Source: Antribacter gilvus (lineage in GTDB: Bacteria > Actinomycetota > Actinomycetes > Actinomycetales > Cellulomonadaceae). Taken from it: a stretch of DNA of 64,000 bases. The notes beneath the pieces are model-generated. The model saw nothing but the letters and a program-made list of their open reading frames with translations, had not been told where the DNA came from and did no database searches. Below are positions 45,362 through 54,181 of the stretch, piece after piece. A program made the translations under genes and the position numbers. The number at the start of each line of letters is the position of its first letter. Positions within the stretch are counted from its first letter, which is position 1. The stretch covers positions 124,001-188,000 of the forward strand of contig NZ_QXTH01000008.1 of the NCBI RefSeq assembly GCF_003946865.1, written 5' to 3'.

Positions 45362-45865
45362 ATGCTGCTGCGACACATGGCGAGGCCGATGCTGGCCTCC
45401 TGGTACGTCTACGACGGGGTCCAGGCCGCGCGGAACCCCCACGAGCACGTGCGCGCCGCGCGGGAGGGGTCGGACCTGGTGACGCAGGCGCTCGGCGGTC
45501 CGCCGCTCAGCGAGAAGCAGGTCGTCGCTGCCGTGCGGGTCCACGGCGCCGCCACCGCGTTCTTCGGGCTGCTCCTCGGCCTCGGCAAGGCGCCACGCCT
45601 GTCCGCCGTGGCGTTGGCGCTGCTGACCGTACCGCTGGCCGTCGTGAACCAGCCGTTCACCGCCCCGAAGCACGAGCGGACGGCCCGGACGGAGCGGTTC
45701 GCCCGGAATCTCGGGGCCATCGGGGCGGCCCTCATCGCGGGCGCCGACCTCGAGGGCCGGCCCGGCGTCTCGTGGCGCGTGGCGAACGCGCGGGCGACGC
45801 GGGCGGCGGCCCGCTCCGCAAAGGACGCGCAGAAGGCGGTCAAGGGGGCCCTGAAGGGGGACTGA
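45362..45865 (+). CDS. DoxX-like family membrane protein
   Basis: A 167-residue protein with about four hydrophobic helices: [16 protein letters not shown] opens a DoxX-like domain, helices near 60-78 and 82-98, and [20 protein letters not shown] near 120-138. A basic tail follows. DoxX-like proteins are linked to thiol stress in mycobacteria, which fits divergence from sigR. ATG 45362 follows GGGTGG; GTG 45353 is possible. Confidence 0.72.
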   Translation: MLLRHMARPMLASWYVYDGVQAARNPHEHVRAAREGSDLVTQALGGPPLSEKQVVAAVRVHGAATAFFGLLLGLGKAPRLSAVALALLTVPLAVVNQPFTAPKHERTARTERFARNLGAIGAALIAGADLEGRPGVSWRVANARATRAAARSAKDAQKAVKGALKGD

Positions 45866-45879
45866 GCGGTCGGCCACGA

Positions 45880-45885
45880 TAACCT
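45880..45885 (+). promoter_or_regulatory. -10 box of leaderless aroA
   Basis: TAACCT lies 6 nt before the aroA ATG at 45892, with no Shine-Dalgarno sequence between. Confidence 0.4.
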
Positions 45886-45891
45886 CGGCAC

Positions 45892-47214
45892 ATGACGGAC
45901 ACGCCGACGACCACCGCCCCCGCCTGGGAAGCCCCCCTCGCGGGCGGCACGCTGGACGCGAGCGTCGACGTGCCCGGCAGCAAGTCGCTGACCAACCGCC
46001 TCCTCGTGCTCGCCGCCCTGGCCGACGGGCCGGGTGCGCTGCAGGGTGCGCTGCGCAGCCGCGACACCGACCTGATGATCGGCGCCCTGCGCGCGCTCGG
46101 CGCCTCCGTCGAGGTGGGCGACCTGCCCAGCACCCTGCACGTCACGCCAGGGCCGCTCCGCGGTGACACGGCCGTGGACTGCGGGCTGGCGGGCACCGTC
46201 ATGCGCTTCCTCCCGCCCGTCGCGGCGCTGGCCGACGGGCCCGTGCGGTTCGACGGCGACCCCTCGGCCCGGGTCCGCCCCATGCGCCCGGTGCTGTCGG
46301 CCCTGAACGTGCTCGACGTCCCGGTGCACGACGAGAGCGGCGACCCGGTACCCGGTCACCTGCCCTTCACGATCGTGGGCCGGGGTCACGTGCGCGGCGG
46401 CTCCGTGGACGTGGACGCCTCGCAGTCGTCACAGTTCGTCTCCGGCCTGCTGCTCGCCGCCGCCCGGTTCGACCAGGGACTCACCCTGCGCCACGTGGGC
46501 ACCACCCTCCCGAGCCTGCCGCACATCGAGATGACCGTGGAGACCCTTCGCGCCGCGGGCGTCACCGTGGACGACAGCCGGGACGGCATCTGGCAGGTCG
46601 CGCCCGGCCCGGTCCGGGCCGGCACGACCCGGGTCGAGCCGGACCTGTCGAACGCCGCCCCGTTCCTCGCCGCCGCCCTCGTGGCCGGCGGCACCGTGCG
46701 GGTCCCCGGCTGGCCCGCCTCGACCACCCAGCCGGGCGCCATGGTTCCGGACCTGCTCACCCGGATGGGGGGCACCGCCTCGCTCGACGGGGACGTGCTG
46801 TCGGTGACCGGCACCGGCGAGATCCACGGCATCGACGTCGACCTCCGCGCCGGCGGCGAGCTCGCACCCACCTTCGCCGCTCTCGCGGCGCTGGCCGACT
46901 CGCCCACCCGGCTCCGCGGGATCGCGCACCTCCGGGGTCACGAGACCGACCGCCTGGCGGCCCTGGCGCGCGAGATCACGCGGCTCGGCGGGCAGTGCGA
47001 GGAGACCCGCGACGGGCTGGTCATCACCCCGCGGCCGCTGCACGGAGACCTCTTCCGCACGTACGCCGACCACCGCATGGCCACCTCCGCGGCCCTCCTC
47101 GGCCTCCGTGTGGCGGGCCTCCGGGTCGAGGACGTCGACACGACCGCGAAGACCCTGCCCGGCTTCACCGGGATGTGGCTCGGCATGCTCGCCGGGACCG
47201 GTTCCTCCGAGTGA
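45892..47214 (+). CDS. aroA: 5-enolpyruvylshikimate-3-phosphate synthase
   Basis: A 440-residue EPSP synthase of the shikimate pathway. The shikimate-phosphate and PEP site motifs are seen as [19 protein letters not shown] (28-46), GLAGTVMRF (around 102-110), [27 protein letters not shown] and [12 protein letters not shown]. The GTVMRF region has phenylalanine where E. coli has proline, as is usual in actinobacteria. Followed 10 nt later by rsgA, an arrangement shared with other actinobacteria. Confidence 0.96.
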   Translation: MTDTPTTTAPAWEAPLAGGTLDASVDVPGSKSLTNRLLVLAALADGPGALQGALRSRDTDLMIGALRALGASVEVGDLPSTLHVTPGPLRGDTAVDCGLAGTVMRFLPPVAALADGPVRFDGDPSARVRPMRPVLSALNVLDVPVHDESGDPVPGHLPFTIVGRGHVRGGSVDVDASQSSQFVSGLLLAAARFDQGLTLRHVGTTLPSLPHIEMTVETLRAAGVTVDDSRDGIWQVAPGPVRAGTTRVEPDLSNAAPFLAAALVAGGTVRVPGWPASTTQPGAMVPDLLTRMGGTASLDGDVLSVTGTGEIHGIDVDLRAGGELAPTFAALAALADSPTRLRGIAHLRGHETDRLAALAREITRLGGQCEETRDGLVITPRPLHGDLFRTYADHRMATSAALLGLRVAGLRVEDVDTTAKTLPGFTGMWLGMLAGTGSSE

Positions 47215-47224
47215 CGGCCTCCTG

Positions 47225-48292
47225 ATGGCACGAGCACGCGACGAGTCCGACTTCCGGTCCCGTCCCTCGAAGCACGGCTCCCGCCCGCGGACCAAGCAGC
47301 GCCCGGAGCACGCGGACGCCGCCACGGGGATGGTCACCGGCGTGGACAGGGGCCGGTATACGCTCCTCGTCGACGACCACGCGACGCTCGCCATGAAGGC
47401 GCGCGAGCTGGGTCGCACGCGGGTCGTCGTGGGCGACCTCGTCGACGTCGTCGGGGACGTCTCGGGCGAGGAAGGCTCCCTCGGGCGCATCGTCCGCATC
47501 CAGGAGCGCACCTCGACCCTGCGACGCACCGCAGACGACACCGACCCGTACGAGCGGATCGTCGTCGCCAACGCGCACCAGCTCGTGATCGTCACAGCCC
47601 TCGCTCAGCCCGAGCCACGCACGGGCATGATCGACCGTTGCGTCGTCGCCGCGTACGACGCGGGCATGGACGTGCTCCTGTGCCTCACCAAGGCGGACCT
47701 GGCCTCGCCCGACGTGCTCCGCGACCTCTACGAGCCCCTCGGCGTCCAGGTCGTGGTCACGGAGCGGCTGTCCGACGACGGGGCCGCCCTGGGAGACCGG
47801 GTGAACCTCTCCCCCGCCTCCGTGGAGGAGGTCCGCGGGCTGCTCCGCGGGCGCACCTCCGTGCTCGTGGGGCACTCCGGCGTGGGCAAGTCCACGCTGA
47901 TCAACGCGCTCGTGCCCGACGCGCGCCGGGCGATCGGCGTGGTGAACGACGTGACCGGCCGCGGGCGTCACACGTCGACGTCGGCCGTCGCCCTGCCGCT
48001 GCCCGTCGCACCCGGCGCGGAGGAGCAGGACGGCTGGGTGATCGACACCCCGGGCGTCCGGTCGTTCGGGCTCGCGCACGTGGAGGTCCCGCACCTCCTG
48101 CGTGCCTTCGAGGACCTCGACGAGGTCGCGGAGGCGTGCCCACGGGGCTGCACCCACCTCGAAGACTCCCCGGACTGCGCGCTCGACGACTGGGTCAAGG
48201 CCTCACCGGACGAGGAGACGAAGCGGGTCCGGCAGGCTCGCCTCGGCTCGTTCCGCCGGCTGCTGGGGTCCCGCACCGGCTCGGACTTCTGA
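47225..48292 (+). CDS. rsgA: Ribosome small-subunit GTPase RsgA
   Basis: A 355-residue circularly permuted GTPase acting in 30S maturation. The OB domain (about 30-100) is followed by G4 (CLTKADLA) before G1 (GHSGVGKST, about 221-229), then G3 DTPGVRSFG. The C-terminal zinc motif is CPRGCTHLEDSPDC. The first 30 residues are basic (KHGSRPRTKQR). Cotranscribed with aroA. Confidence 0.95.
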   Translation: MARARDESDFRSRPSKHGSRPRTKQRPEHADAATGMVTGVDRGRYTLLVDDHATLAMKARELGRTRVVVGDLVDVVGDVSGEEGSLGRIVRIQERTSTLRRTADDTDPYERIVVANAHQLVIVTALAQPEPRTGMIDRCVVAAYDAGMDVLLCLTKADLASPDVLRDLYEPLGVQVVVTERLSDDGAALGDRVNLSPASVEEVRGLLRGRTSVLVGHSGVGKSTLINALVPDARRAIGVVNDVTGRGRHTSTSAVALPLPVAPGAEEQDGWVIDTPGVRSFGLAHVEVPHLLRAFEDLDEVAEACPRGCTHLEDSPDCALDDWVKASPDEETKRVRQARLGSFRRLLGSRTGSDF

Positions 48293-48297
48293 CCGCC

Positions 48298-48933
48298 TCA
48301 GGCCACCTCGAAGCCGAACAGCTGGACCTCCCAGGGATCCACGGCGTGCTCCTCGCCCTCACCCTCGAGGGAGAAGCCGAAGAGCTCCAGGAGCGCGCGC
48401 TCGCCGAGCGCGAGCGGGTGGAACGGGAGGGGGTACGGGGGGCTGTCCGGCGACCACGGCGAGGCCGGGTGCTCCCCGGCCCAGTACGGCTCCTCGAACG
48501 GCAGGCGATCGCCCAGGTCCTCGAGGACCCCGTCGTCGGGCGCGAGGCTGAGCGACCGGACCAGGACGCCGTCCTCCCAGACCGCGAAGGCGAACCAGTC
48601 GACGACGCTGTGCATGGCGTGCAGCACCAGGCGCCGGCCCGCGCTCGCCGCGACCAGGTGCTCCGGGAGCTGGGAGGGCCGGTCGATCATGAGGGCTTGG
48701 TCGCACAGCACGTCGACGGTGGGCGCCGAGAGCGCACAGGCCCGGCCCTCGGGCGGGAACACGGCGTCGGCGAGCTCCCACGGCTCCTCGCCGTCAGGCC
48801 GGATCTGGTGCGACGGGTGCAGCAGGGTCAGGAGCTCGGCCGCGCTCTCCTCGTCGGCATAGCCGGCCGCGGAGCCGAGCGCTTCGGCGACACCACCGTC
48901 CGCGTACACCAGCATCGCCGTCTTCGCGCCCAT
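48298..48933 (-). CDS. DUF6928 family protein
   Basis: A 211-residue protein starting MGAKTAMLVYADGGVAEAL, the opening of an actinobacterial family of unknown function (I believe DUF6928). Acidic, soluble, with VVDWFAFAVWEDGVLVRSLSL as the most conserved-looking core (about 107-127). ATG 48933 is used; GTG 48939 is two codons earlier. It converges on rsgA, only 5 nt between stops. Confidence 0.65.
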   Translation of the reverse strand: MGAKTAMLVYADGGVAEALGSAAGYADEESAAELLTLLHPSHQIRPDGEEPWELADAVFPPEGRACALSAPTVDVLCDQALMIDRPSQLPEHLVAASAGRRLVLHAMHSVVDWFAFAVWEDGVLVRSLSLAPDDGVLEDLGDRLPFEEPYWAGEHPASPWSPDSPPYPLPFHPLALGERALLELFGFSLEGEGEEHAVDPWEVQLFGFEVA

Positions 48934-48972
48934 CTCCACCCTCGCTTCGTCCGGACTGCCCAGTATGCGCGG

Positions 48973-49389
48973 TCAGGCCTCGGGCTGCAGGAACATCCAG
49001 CGGTGGCCCTCCACGTCCTCGGCGCGGTAGAGCCGGCCGTGGGGAGAGTCCTCGATCCCCGACAGGAGGCCCGCTCCCGCCGCCCGCGCGCGCTCCAGAT
49101 GGGCGTCCACGTCCCGGACCTCGACCAGGACGCCGTCGATCACCCAGGGGGTCGACAACCACACGTCCGACGCCGGACAGCGCGCCCGGTGCGCCGTGGG
49201 ACCTTCGTAGGACGCCAGCTCGGCCAGCAGGAGCCGGCCGTCGCCGGCGAGGAGCTCGCCGTGGGACAGCCGCCCGTCGTCGTCCAGCCAGCGGACCGCC
49301 TCGACGAAGCCGAACGCCTCGATGAGCCAGTCCATCGCGGTGGCGCCGTGGGCGTAGGTGAGCATCGGGATCACTGTGGGGTGCGACAT
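48973..49389 (-). CDS. VOC family (glyoxalase-fold) protein
   Basis: A 138-residue single-chain vicinal-oxygen-chelate protein with two beta-alpha-beta-beta-beta units (VIPMLTYAHGATAMDWLIEAFGF; DVDAHLERARAAGAG... HRWMFLQP). Such proteins can be dioxygenases, epimerases or binding proteins for antibiotics; the metal ligands are not fully identifiable. AGGAGG is ideally placed before ATG 49389. A strong operator-like inverted repeat lies 17 nt upstream, so expression is probably repressor-controlled. Confidence 0.8.
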   Translation of the reverse strand: MSHPTVIPMLTYAHGATAMDWLIEAFGFVEAVRWLDDDGRLSHGELLAGDGRLLLAELASYEGPTAHRARCPASDVWLSTPWVIDGVLVEVRDVDAHLERARAAGAGLLSGIEDSPHGRLYRAEDVEGHRWMFLQPEA

Positions 49390-49405
49390 GGGACCTCCTC
49401 GCCTC

Positions 49406-49433
49406 TTCGAACAAGTGTACTAACTTGTTCGAA
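49406..49433. promoter_or_regulatory. Operator-like inverted repeat upstream of VOC gene
   Basis: Perfect 11-bp arms ttcgaacaagt (49406-49416) and acttgttcgaa (49423-49433) with a 6-nt spacer gtacta. Size and symmetry fit a TetR or MarR dimer site. The regulator is not adjacent. Confidence 0.6.
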
Positions 49434-49547
49434 CGCGCGCGAGGGGTGCGCCGGGTCGGGCGTCCGTGGCCCGGATGAATCTTCAAGACAAAAGATGTAA
49501 ACCGCCCACCCGGCCCTGTCCTGCACCCGCGGAGCGTCCCGTCCGGC

Positions 49548-49553
49548 TACCGT
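49548..49553 (+). promoter_or_regulatory. -10 box of leaderless hisN
   Basis: TACCGT lies 7 nt before GTG 49561. The same hexamer precedes the GNAT, MerR and DinB-ankyrin genes at 6-7 nt. Confidence 0.4.
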
Positions 49554-49560
49554 GTGGCCC

Positions 49561-50355
49561 GTGCCCGCCGTGACGAAGATCAGCTATGACGACGACCTGC
49601 GCCTCGCGCACGTGATCGCCGACCAGGTCGACTCCCTGACCATGGCGCGCTTCAAGGCGCTCGACCTCCATGTCGAGAACAAGTCCGACGACTCCCCCGT
49701 GAGTGACGCGGACCGCGCCGCCGAGCAGTTCATCCGCGGGCAGCTGGCCCGCGCCCGGACGCGCGACGCGATCGTCGGGGAGGAGTACGGGTCGGCCGGG
49801 AACGGCGCCCGCCGCTGGATCATCGACCCGATCGACGGCACCAAGAACTTCGTGCGCGGGGTGCCCGTCTGGGCCACCCTCATCGCCCTCGCCGACGGCG
49901 ACGAGGTCGTGATGGGCCTGGTCAGCGCACCGGCCCTGGGCAAGCGCTGGTGGGCCGCCAAGGGCTCGGGCGCCTGGACCGGCAAGTCGCTCCACGCGGC
50001 GTCGCGCCTGTCCGTCTCGAGCGTGGACAAGCTCGGCGAGGCCTCGTTCAGCTACGCCTCGCTCTCGGGCTGGGAGGAGCGGGGGAAGCTGGACGGCTTC
50101 CTCGACCTCACCCGCGCCTGCTGGCGCACCCGCGGCTACGGCGACTTCTGGTCGTACATGCTCGTGGCAGAGGGCTCGGTCGACGTCGCCGCGGAGCCGG
50201 AGCTCGAGGTCTACGACATGGCCGCGCTCGTGCCGATCGTCATCGAGGCCGGGGGCCGGTTCACGTCGCTCGACGGCGCGTCGGGCCCGTGGGGTGGCAA
50301 CGCCGTCGCCACCAACGGCCCGCTGCACGACGAGGTGCTGGGCTACCTCGGCTGA
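49561..50355 (+). CDS. hisN: Inositol-phosphatase-family histidinol-phosphatase
   Basis: A 264-residue lithium-sensitive phosphatase. Metal-binding motifs are GEEYG (about 76), WIIDPIDGTKNFVRG (about 87-101) and EVYDMAAL (about 217). HisN, which dephosphorylates histidinol phosphate, is the usual identity of this gene near aroA-rsgA in actinobacteria; inositol monophosphatase is the alternative. GTG 49561 fits the -10 box; GTG 49570 is also possible. Confidence 0.85.
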   Translation: MPAVTKISYDDDLRLAHVIADQVDSLTMARFKALDLHVENKSDDSPVSDADRAAEQFIRGQLARARTRDAIVGEEYGSAGNGARRWIIDPIDGTKNFVRGVPVWATLIALADGDEVVMGLVSAPALGKRWWAAKGSGAWTGKSLHAASRLSVSSVDKLGEASFSYASLSGWEERGKLDGFLDLTRACWRTRGYGDFWSYMLVAEGSVDVAAEPELEVYDMAALVPIVIEAGGRFTSLDGASGPWGGNAVATNGPLHDEVLGYLG

Positions 50356-50388
50356 CCGCTGCAGCGTTGGGGCCGGCGCGGCCGGGGG

Positions 50389-50943
50389 TCAGGCGCGCGG
50401 GACCTCGTGGACCTCGCTCCAGTCGTACCAGAGCAGGTCGCGGTCGGTGACGCGCTGCAGCGCCTCGTCGAGCGCCGTCTCCGACTCCGCCGCCACCTGA
50501 CCGGCCTCCTCCGCGTCGTTCTCCTCGTCGGCGGCGGCCAGGACGGCCGCCACGTCGCCCGCTGCGACCGGCTCGTCCACGTGCAGCGCCAGGATCGCGA
50601 GGTCCGCTACCTCGCGGGTGACCTCCACCGCGGAGGGCGCGACGGCGTCGTCGTCCACCTCGCCCGCCTCCGGGACGCTCAGGACGCCGTCGGGCACCTC
50701 GACGGTGACCACCACACGCTGCAGGGGCACGTCCGGGCGGGCGGCGATCAGGGCGAGGGAGTCGGACGCGGCCTCGAGCGCCGCGATGTACTCGAGCCCC
50801 TCCTCGTCCTCGTCGGGGAAGGCCTCGGCGAGCGCGGGCGTCACGGCGTGCGCCCCGCGCGGGGCGAGGGTCCAGCGAGCGGCCGAGTCGGTGACGACTG
50901 CCGAGTCCAGCTCGTCGAGCGTGGCGGGCACGTAGATGCGCAT
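50389..50943 (-). CDS. DUF6912 family protein
   Basis: A 184-residue acidic protein starting MRIYVPATLDELDSAVV and ending in YDWSEVHEVPRA, features of an actinobacterial family of unknown function (I believe DUF6912). No membrane segment or known motif. It lies 17 nt downstream of the CpaE-like ATPase gene and is probably the last gene of that transcript. CAGACT lies 6 nt before its ATG, so it may also have its own leaderless start. Confidence 0.7.
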   Translation of the reverse strand: MRIYVPATLDELDSAVVTDSAARWTLAPRGAHAVTPALAEAFPDEDEEGLEYIAALEAASDSLALIAARPDVPLQRVVVTVEVPDGVLSVPEAGEVDDDAVAPSAVEVTREVADLAILALHVDEPVAAGDVAAVLAAADEENDAEEAGQVAAESETALDEALQRVTDRDLLWYDWSEVHEVPRA

Positions 50944-50960
50944 GGGGCCAGTCTGCCGGG

Positions 50961-52304
50961 TCACGCGCCCGGGCGCGCCACCTCGGCCCCCGCGAGCGCC
51001 CGCACGCGGTCGGCGAGGGCGAGCAGCGCGGCCCGCGCGGGCGAGGCGGGCGCCGCCTCCGCGAGCACCTGCCCGTTCAGCAGCGACGCGTCGAGCCCGG
51101 CGGGATCGTCGGGCACGAGGTGCACGTCGGCCACACCGGCGTAGCGCGCCAGGGCGTCGCGTACCGCGACCTCCGGGCGGGGCCCGGCCGCCGACGCGCG
51201 TACCCGGTTGGCGACGACGACCTGCGCCGCGGACACCGGGACCACCGCCTCCCGCAGGCTCTCCAGCCCCCGGACGAGGCGTTGCAGGCCGACCGGGTCG
51301 GCCGCGCCCACGACGACCACGACGTCCGCCGCGGCCAGCGCACTGAGGGTGGCGGCGTTGCGCTGCGGCGCGTGCGTGTCGTACATCAGCAGCTCGTCGG
51401 CCTCCAGGAGGGGGCCGCAGTCCACCACCGTCCAGGCCGCGACGCCGCGGGCCCTCTCCCAGACCACCTCGAGGGAGCTCGACGGGAGCTCGGGCCAGCG
51501 CGACGCGCGCGTGATGCCGGTCAGGACGCGCAGCCCCGGCAGCACCGCGGGGCTGTGCCGCGCGAGGACGGTGAGGTCGAGGACGCCTTGCCCCGCCGCG
51601 CGGGCAGCGGCCGCCAGCCCGGGCGCGTCGTCGAGCAGCCCGAGCCGGGTCGCGACCGAGGCGGCGTAGGTGTCCGCGTCGACGAGCAGGACGGGGTCCC
51701 CCGTCCGGCGGCGCCGGTGCGGGCCGTGGCCGGGCTGCCCACGGCCGGGCCGACGGCGGAACGGGGTCGCTCGTGGCGACGGCACCTCGGGCCCGACTCC
51801 CGCGAGAGCCGCGGCGAGCTCGACCGCGACCGTCGTGCGGCCGGGCGACCCGACGGGACCCCAGACCGCCACGAGGGCACCCGGCTGGGACCCTGCGCGG
51901 GAAAGGACGGGCGCCTGCGCCTGCAGGGCGTCGCGCGCCCATGGCGACTCGGCGCGGACCGCCGCGAGCAGGCTCTCCGGATCGGCGGGTCCCGCGGCCA
52001 CGACGGCGTCGACCCCGAGCGACCCCAGCCACCCCGCCGGCGCGGAGGGGTCGTCGAGGACCACCACGCGGGCGCCCGAGCGGTGCAGGCGGCCCACCGC
52101 CTCGCGGTCGAGGCCCGGCACGTCCGCGGAGACCACGGCGACCCGCCCCGCGCCTGCCTCGGCAGCGGCGAGGAGCTCGGTGAGGTCGGCACACCGGCGG
52201 GTCACCGACACTCCCGCACCGGCCGCACCGAGGGCGGTGACCACCGCGGCCTCCTCGGCGCCCCGGACGGCGCACAGCACCGTCACGACACGGGTGTCGG
52301 TCAT
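50961..52304 (-). CDS. CpaE-like MinD/ParA-family ATPase
   Basis: A 447-residue protein. The N-terminal part (1-125) is receiver-like (VVTVLCAVRGAEEAAVV, RVAVVSADVPGLDREAV, VVVLDDPSAP); the C-terminal part is a ParA/MinD ATPase with deviant Walker A GPVGSPGRTTVAVE (about 148-161), VLLVDADTYAAS and VVDCGP. A basic low-complexity insert (about 178-200, RRR-rich) separates Walker A from the next strand. CpaE proteins position pilus or secretion machines, but no cpaF, tadB or pilin gene is present. Overlaps the SAF-domain gene by 4 nt. Confidence 0.78.
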   Translation of the reverse strand: MTDTRVVTVLCAVRGAEEAAVVTALGAAGAGVSVTRRCADLTELLAAAEAGAGRVAVVSADVPGLDREAVGRLHRSGARVVVLDDPSAPAGWLGSLGVDAVVAAGPADPESLLAAVRAESPWARDALQAQAPVLSRAGSQPGALVAVWGPVGSPGRTTVAVELAAALAGVGPEVPSPRATPFRRRPGRGQPGHGPHRRRRTGDPVLLVDADTYAASVATRLGLLDDAPGLAAAARAAGQGVLDLTVLARHSPAVLPGLRVLTGITRASRWPELPSSSLEVVWERARGVAAWTVVDCGPLLEADELLMYDTHAPQRNAATLSALAAADVVVVVGAADPVGLQRLVRGLESLREAVVPVSAAQVVVANRVRASAAGPRPEVAVRDALARYAGVADVHLVPDDPAGLDASLLNGQVLAEAAPASPARAALLALADRVRALAGAEVARPGA

Positions 52305-53044
52305 GCGCCGGTGCCCGCCGCCGGGACCACCGCGAGGGTCCCCCCGCCGGACCCGGCCGTTCCCGCGTCGGCGAGGGCCGTGAGCACGGCGGGCAGCACG
52401 TCCGCCGGGACGAGGGCGTGCAGCGTGGAGGAGCCGGCGACGACGAGGGCGCCCTCCGGCGCGTCCACCTGCTCCACGACGACCTGCCCCGCCAGCAGGC
52501 GGGGCTCCGGGCGCGCCACGCCCTCCGCCACGGGCGCCGCGGGGACGAACCACAGGTCGACGACCGCACCCGGGCGGATCCGGTCCGAGAGGCCCGACCC
52601 GACCGGCACGGCGACCGACCTCAGGTCCGACCCTGCCGCGTCGCCGAGCGCCGACCGGGGTACGAGCTCGCCGTCCAGGACGGTGCGGACCGCGACGAGC
52701 CCGTCCGGGAGCGGACGGTCCGCACGCAGGTAGCGGTCGAGGTTCGTCGAGAGCCGGACGTCGACGGTGCGGAGCGCGTCGGCCTGGACCGGCTCGCCCG
52801 CGGTGAGCGCGCCGGAGGCGACATAGACAGGTACCGTATGTCCTGCAGAGGAGACGGCCCACGAGCCGAGAGCCACGGAGAGCGCGACGATCACCACGCC
52901 CACCGTGAGCCGCGGGTCCCGCCACGACGGGCGCCGCAGGCGCGGTGCCGACGGCTCGGGCAGGGGCGCATGGGCGGCAGCCGAGGACATGCTCGGGCCG
53001 GCAGGCTGGCCGGGAGCCGCTGACGCGGTGGGCGCGAAGGTCAT
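52301..53044 (-). CDS. SAF-domain (CpaB/RcpC-like) membrane protein
   Basis: A 247-residue protein: a Pro/Ala-rich cytoplasmic tail to about 45, one membrane helix (about 46-66), then an extracytoplasmic SAF domain (VPVYVASGALTAGEPVQADALRTV, described by its start at about 71) and a CpaB-like region to the end. CpaB/RcpC proteins are periplasmic collars of Tad pili. First gene of a leftward operon with the CpaE-like ATPase. AGGAG precedes ATG 53044. No other Tad gene is nearby, so a pilus role is uncertain. Confidence 0.75.
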   Translation of the reverse strand: MTFAPTASAAPGQPAGPSMSSAAAHAPLPEPSAPRLRRPSWRDPRLTVGVVIVALSVALGSWAVSSAGHTVPVYVASGALTAGEPVQADALRTVDVRLSTNLDRYLRADRPLPDGLVAVRTVLDGELVPRSALGDAAGSDLRSVAVPVGSGLSDRIRPGAVVDLWFVPAAPVAEGVARPEPRLLAGQVVVEQVDAPEGALVVAGSSTLHALVPADVLPAVLTALADAGTAGSGGGTLAVVPAAGTGA

Positions 53045-53167
53045 CAATGGCTCCTGGGACTCGGCGGATGTCGCACCCATCATGCGCGAACACCATCGAT
53101 CCGGCACCAGATGAACTCTTCCTGTGGATAACCGCCCTATGTCACCCCCTCGTGCCACACTGGGGAC

Positions 53168-53386
53168 ATGGAAAGGCGATTCCTCTCTCTGGCCGACGTG
53201 GTCGAGACCCTGAACATCTCCATGGCCCAGGGCTACGCCCTGGTCCGTAGCGGCGACCTCCCCGCCATCCAGGTGGGGCCCAAGAAGGTCTGGCGCATCG
53301 AGGCCAAGGAGCTCGAGGCGTACATCGAGCGCATGTACGCCAAGAGCCGCGAGCGCATCAAGGACCCGGCGCCGCTCGACAGCTGA
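53168..53386 (+). CDS. Small MerR-like/excisionase-type HTH protein
   Basis: A 72-residue DNA-binding protein. FLSLADVVETLNISMAQGYALVRSGDLPAIQVG is a winged HTH of excisionase/BldC type, followed by a helical tail rich in Lys/Glu (YIERMYAKSRERIK). Sits in the divergent gap next to the CpaB-like gene, so it may regulate that cluster. CACACT is 6 nt before the ATG and GGGGA nearer. Terminated by a strong hairpin. Confidence 0.8.
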   Translation: MERRFLSLADVVETLNISMAQGYALVRSGDLPAIQVGPKKVWRIEAKELEAYIERMYAKSRERIKDPAPLDS

Positions 53387-53398
53387 ACCGGACGACCG

Positions 53399-53434
53399 AG
53401 GGCCGTGCACCGTCTTGCGACGGTGCACGGCCCT
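53399..53434. terminator. Terminator between HTH gene and hypothetical gene
   Basis: A perfect 16-bp stem (53399-53414 with 53419-53434) and ttgc loop between convergent genes. Confidence 0.85.
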
Positions 53435-53459
53435 TGTCGCGTCCTTGGGGAGCGGGAGC

Positions 53460-54035
53460 TCAGGACACCTCGCTCACGCACAGCAGGGCGCCGAACGGAA
53501 CGAGGCGGGCTCCGCCCGGCCGGGTCAGGTCGTCCACGTCGAGATGGTCGCGACCCACACGCCCGATGCGGCCGGCGACCCGACCGCCCAGCGTGCGGAC
53601 CAGCACGAACGACCGTCCGCGCTGCAGAGCCCGTAGCACCGGCCCCAGGCCCGCGCCGTCCCGGCGGGACCCGGGAGCGGCGTGCCGGCCCAGCCCGCTC
53701 ACCCCCGTGACGGCCCGCAGCGGGACCAGGTGCTGGGCGGGCCCGGCCGGTGCGGCGCCCTGCAGAAGGACCCACTCGTCCGCGGCCTCCCGCACCGTGC
53801 CGCGGACCGGCTCGCCGTCGAGCAGGTCGACCACGACGGCGACGCCGATGCCCGCGCGGAACCTGTCGGCCACGGTGATCGTGGCGTGCTCGGCGCGCGT
53901 CAGCTCGGAGACGAGCGCGTCCGCCTCGGCGACGTCCTGCGCCGCGGCCTGCGCCTCGAGGTCACCGAAGAGGAGCTCCCACCGGGTGGGAGAGCCGCCG
54001 TGGGGATCGCGGGGGAAGGGCGCAGAGAGCGTCAT
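53460..54035 (-). CDS. Hypothetical protein of the SAF/LysM cluster
   Basis: A 191-residue protein I do not recognise. An N-terminal helical part (WELLFGDLEAQAAAQDVAEADALVSELTRAEHA, about 19-50) leads to two beta-rich repeats (VAVVVDLLDGEPVRGTV and SFVLVRTLGGRVAGRIGRVG), suggesting small barrel domains. GGTGGGGG precedes ATG 54035. Its place between the HTH gene and the LysM gene is the main clue; similar genes recur there in related actinobacteria as far as I know. Confidence 0.6.
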   Translation of the reverse strand: MTLSAPFPRDPHGGSPTRWELLFGDLEAQAAAQDVAEADALVSELTRAEHATITVADRFRAGIGVAVVVDLLDGEPVRGTVREAADEWVLLQGAAPAGPAQHLVPLRAVTGVSGLGRHAAPGSRRDGAGLGPVLRALQRGRSFVLVRTLGGRVAGRIGRVGRDHLDVDDLTRPGGARLVPFGALLCVSEVS

Positions 54036-54181
54036 GCCCCCACCTTTCACTATCCACAGACATCCCGCTCTCCTGTCGACACCAGCGCGCCACCGGGTTT
54101 GAATATCCCGTACCACCGGTCACCAAAACGCATTAGACGGTTGATTGCCGCACGCACCATCACCATGCCAGGGGGAAACGT

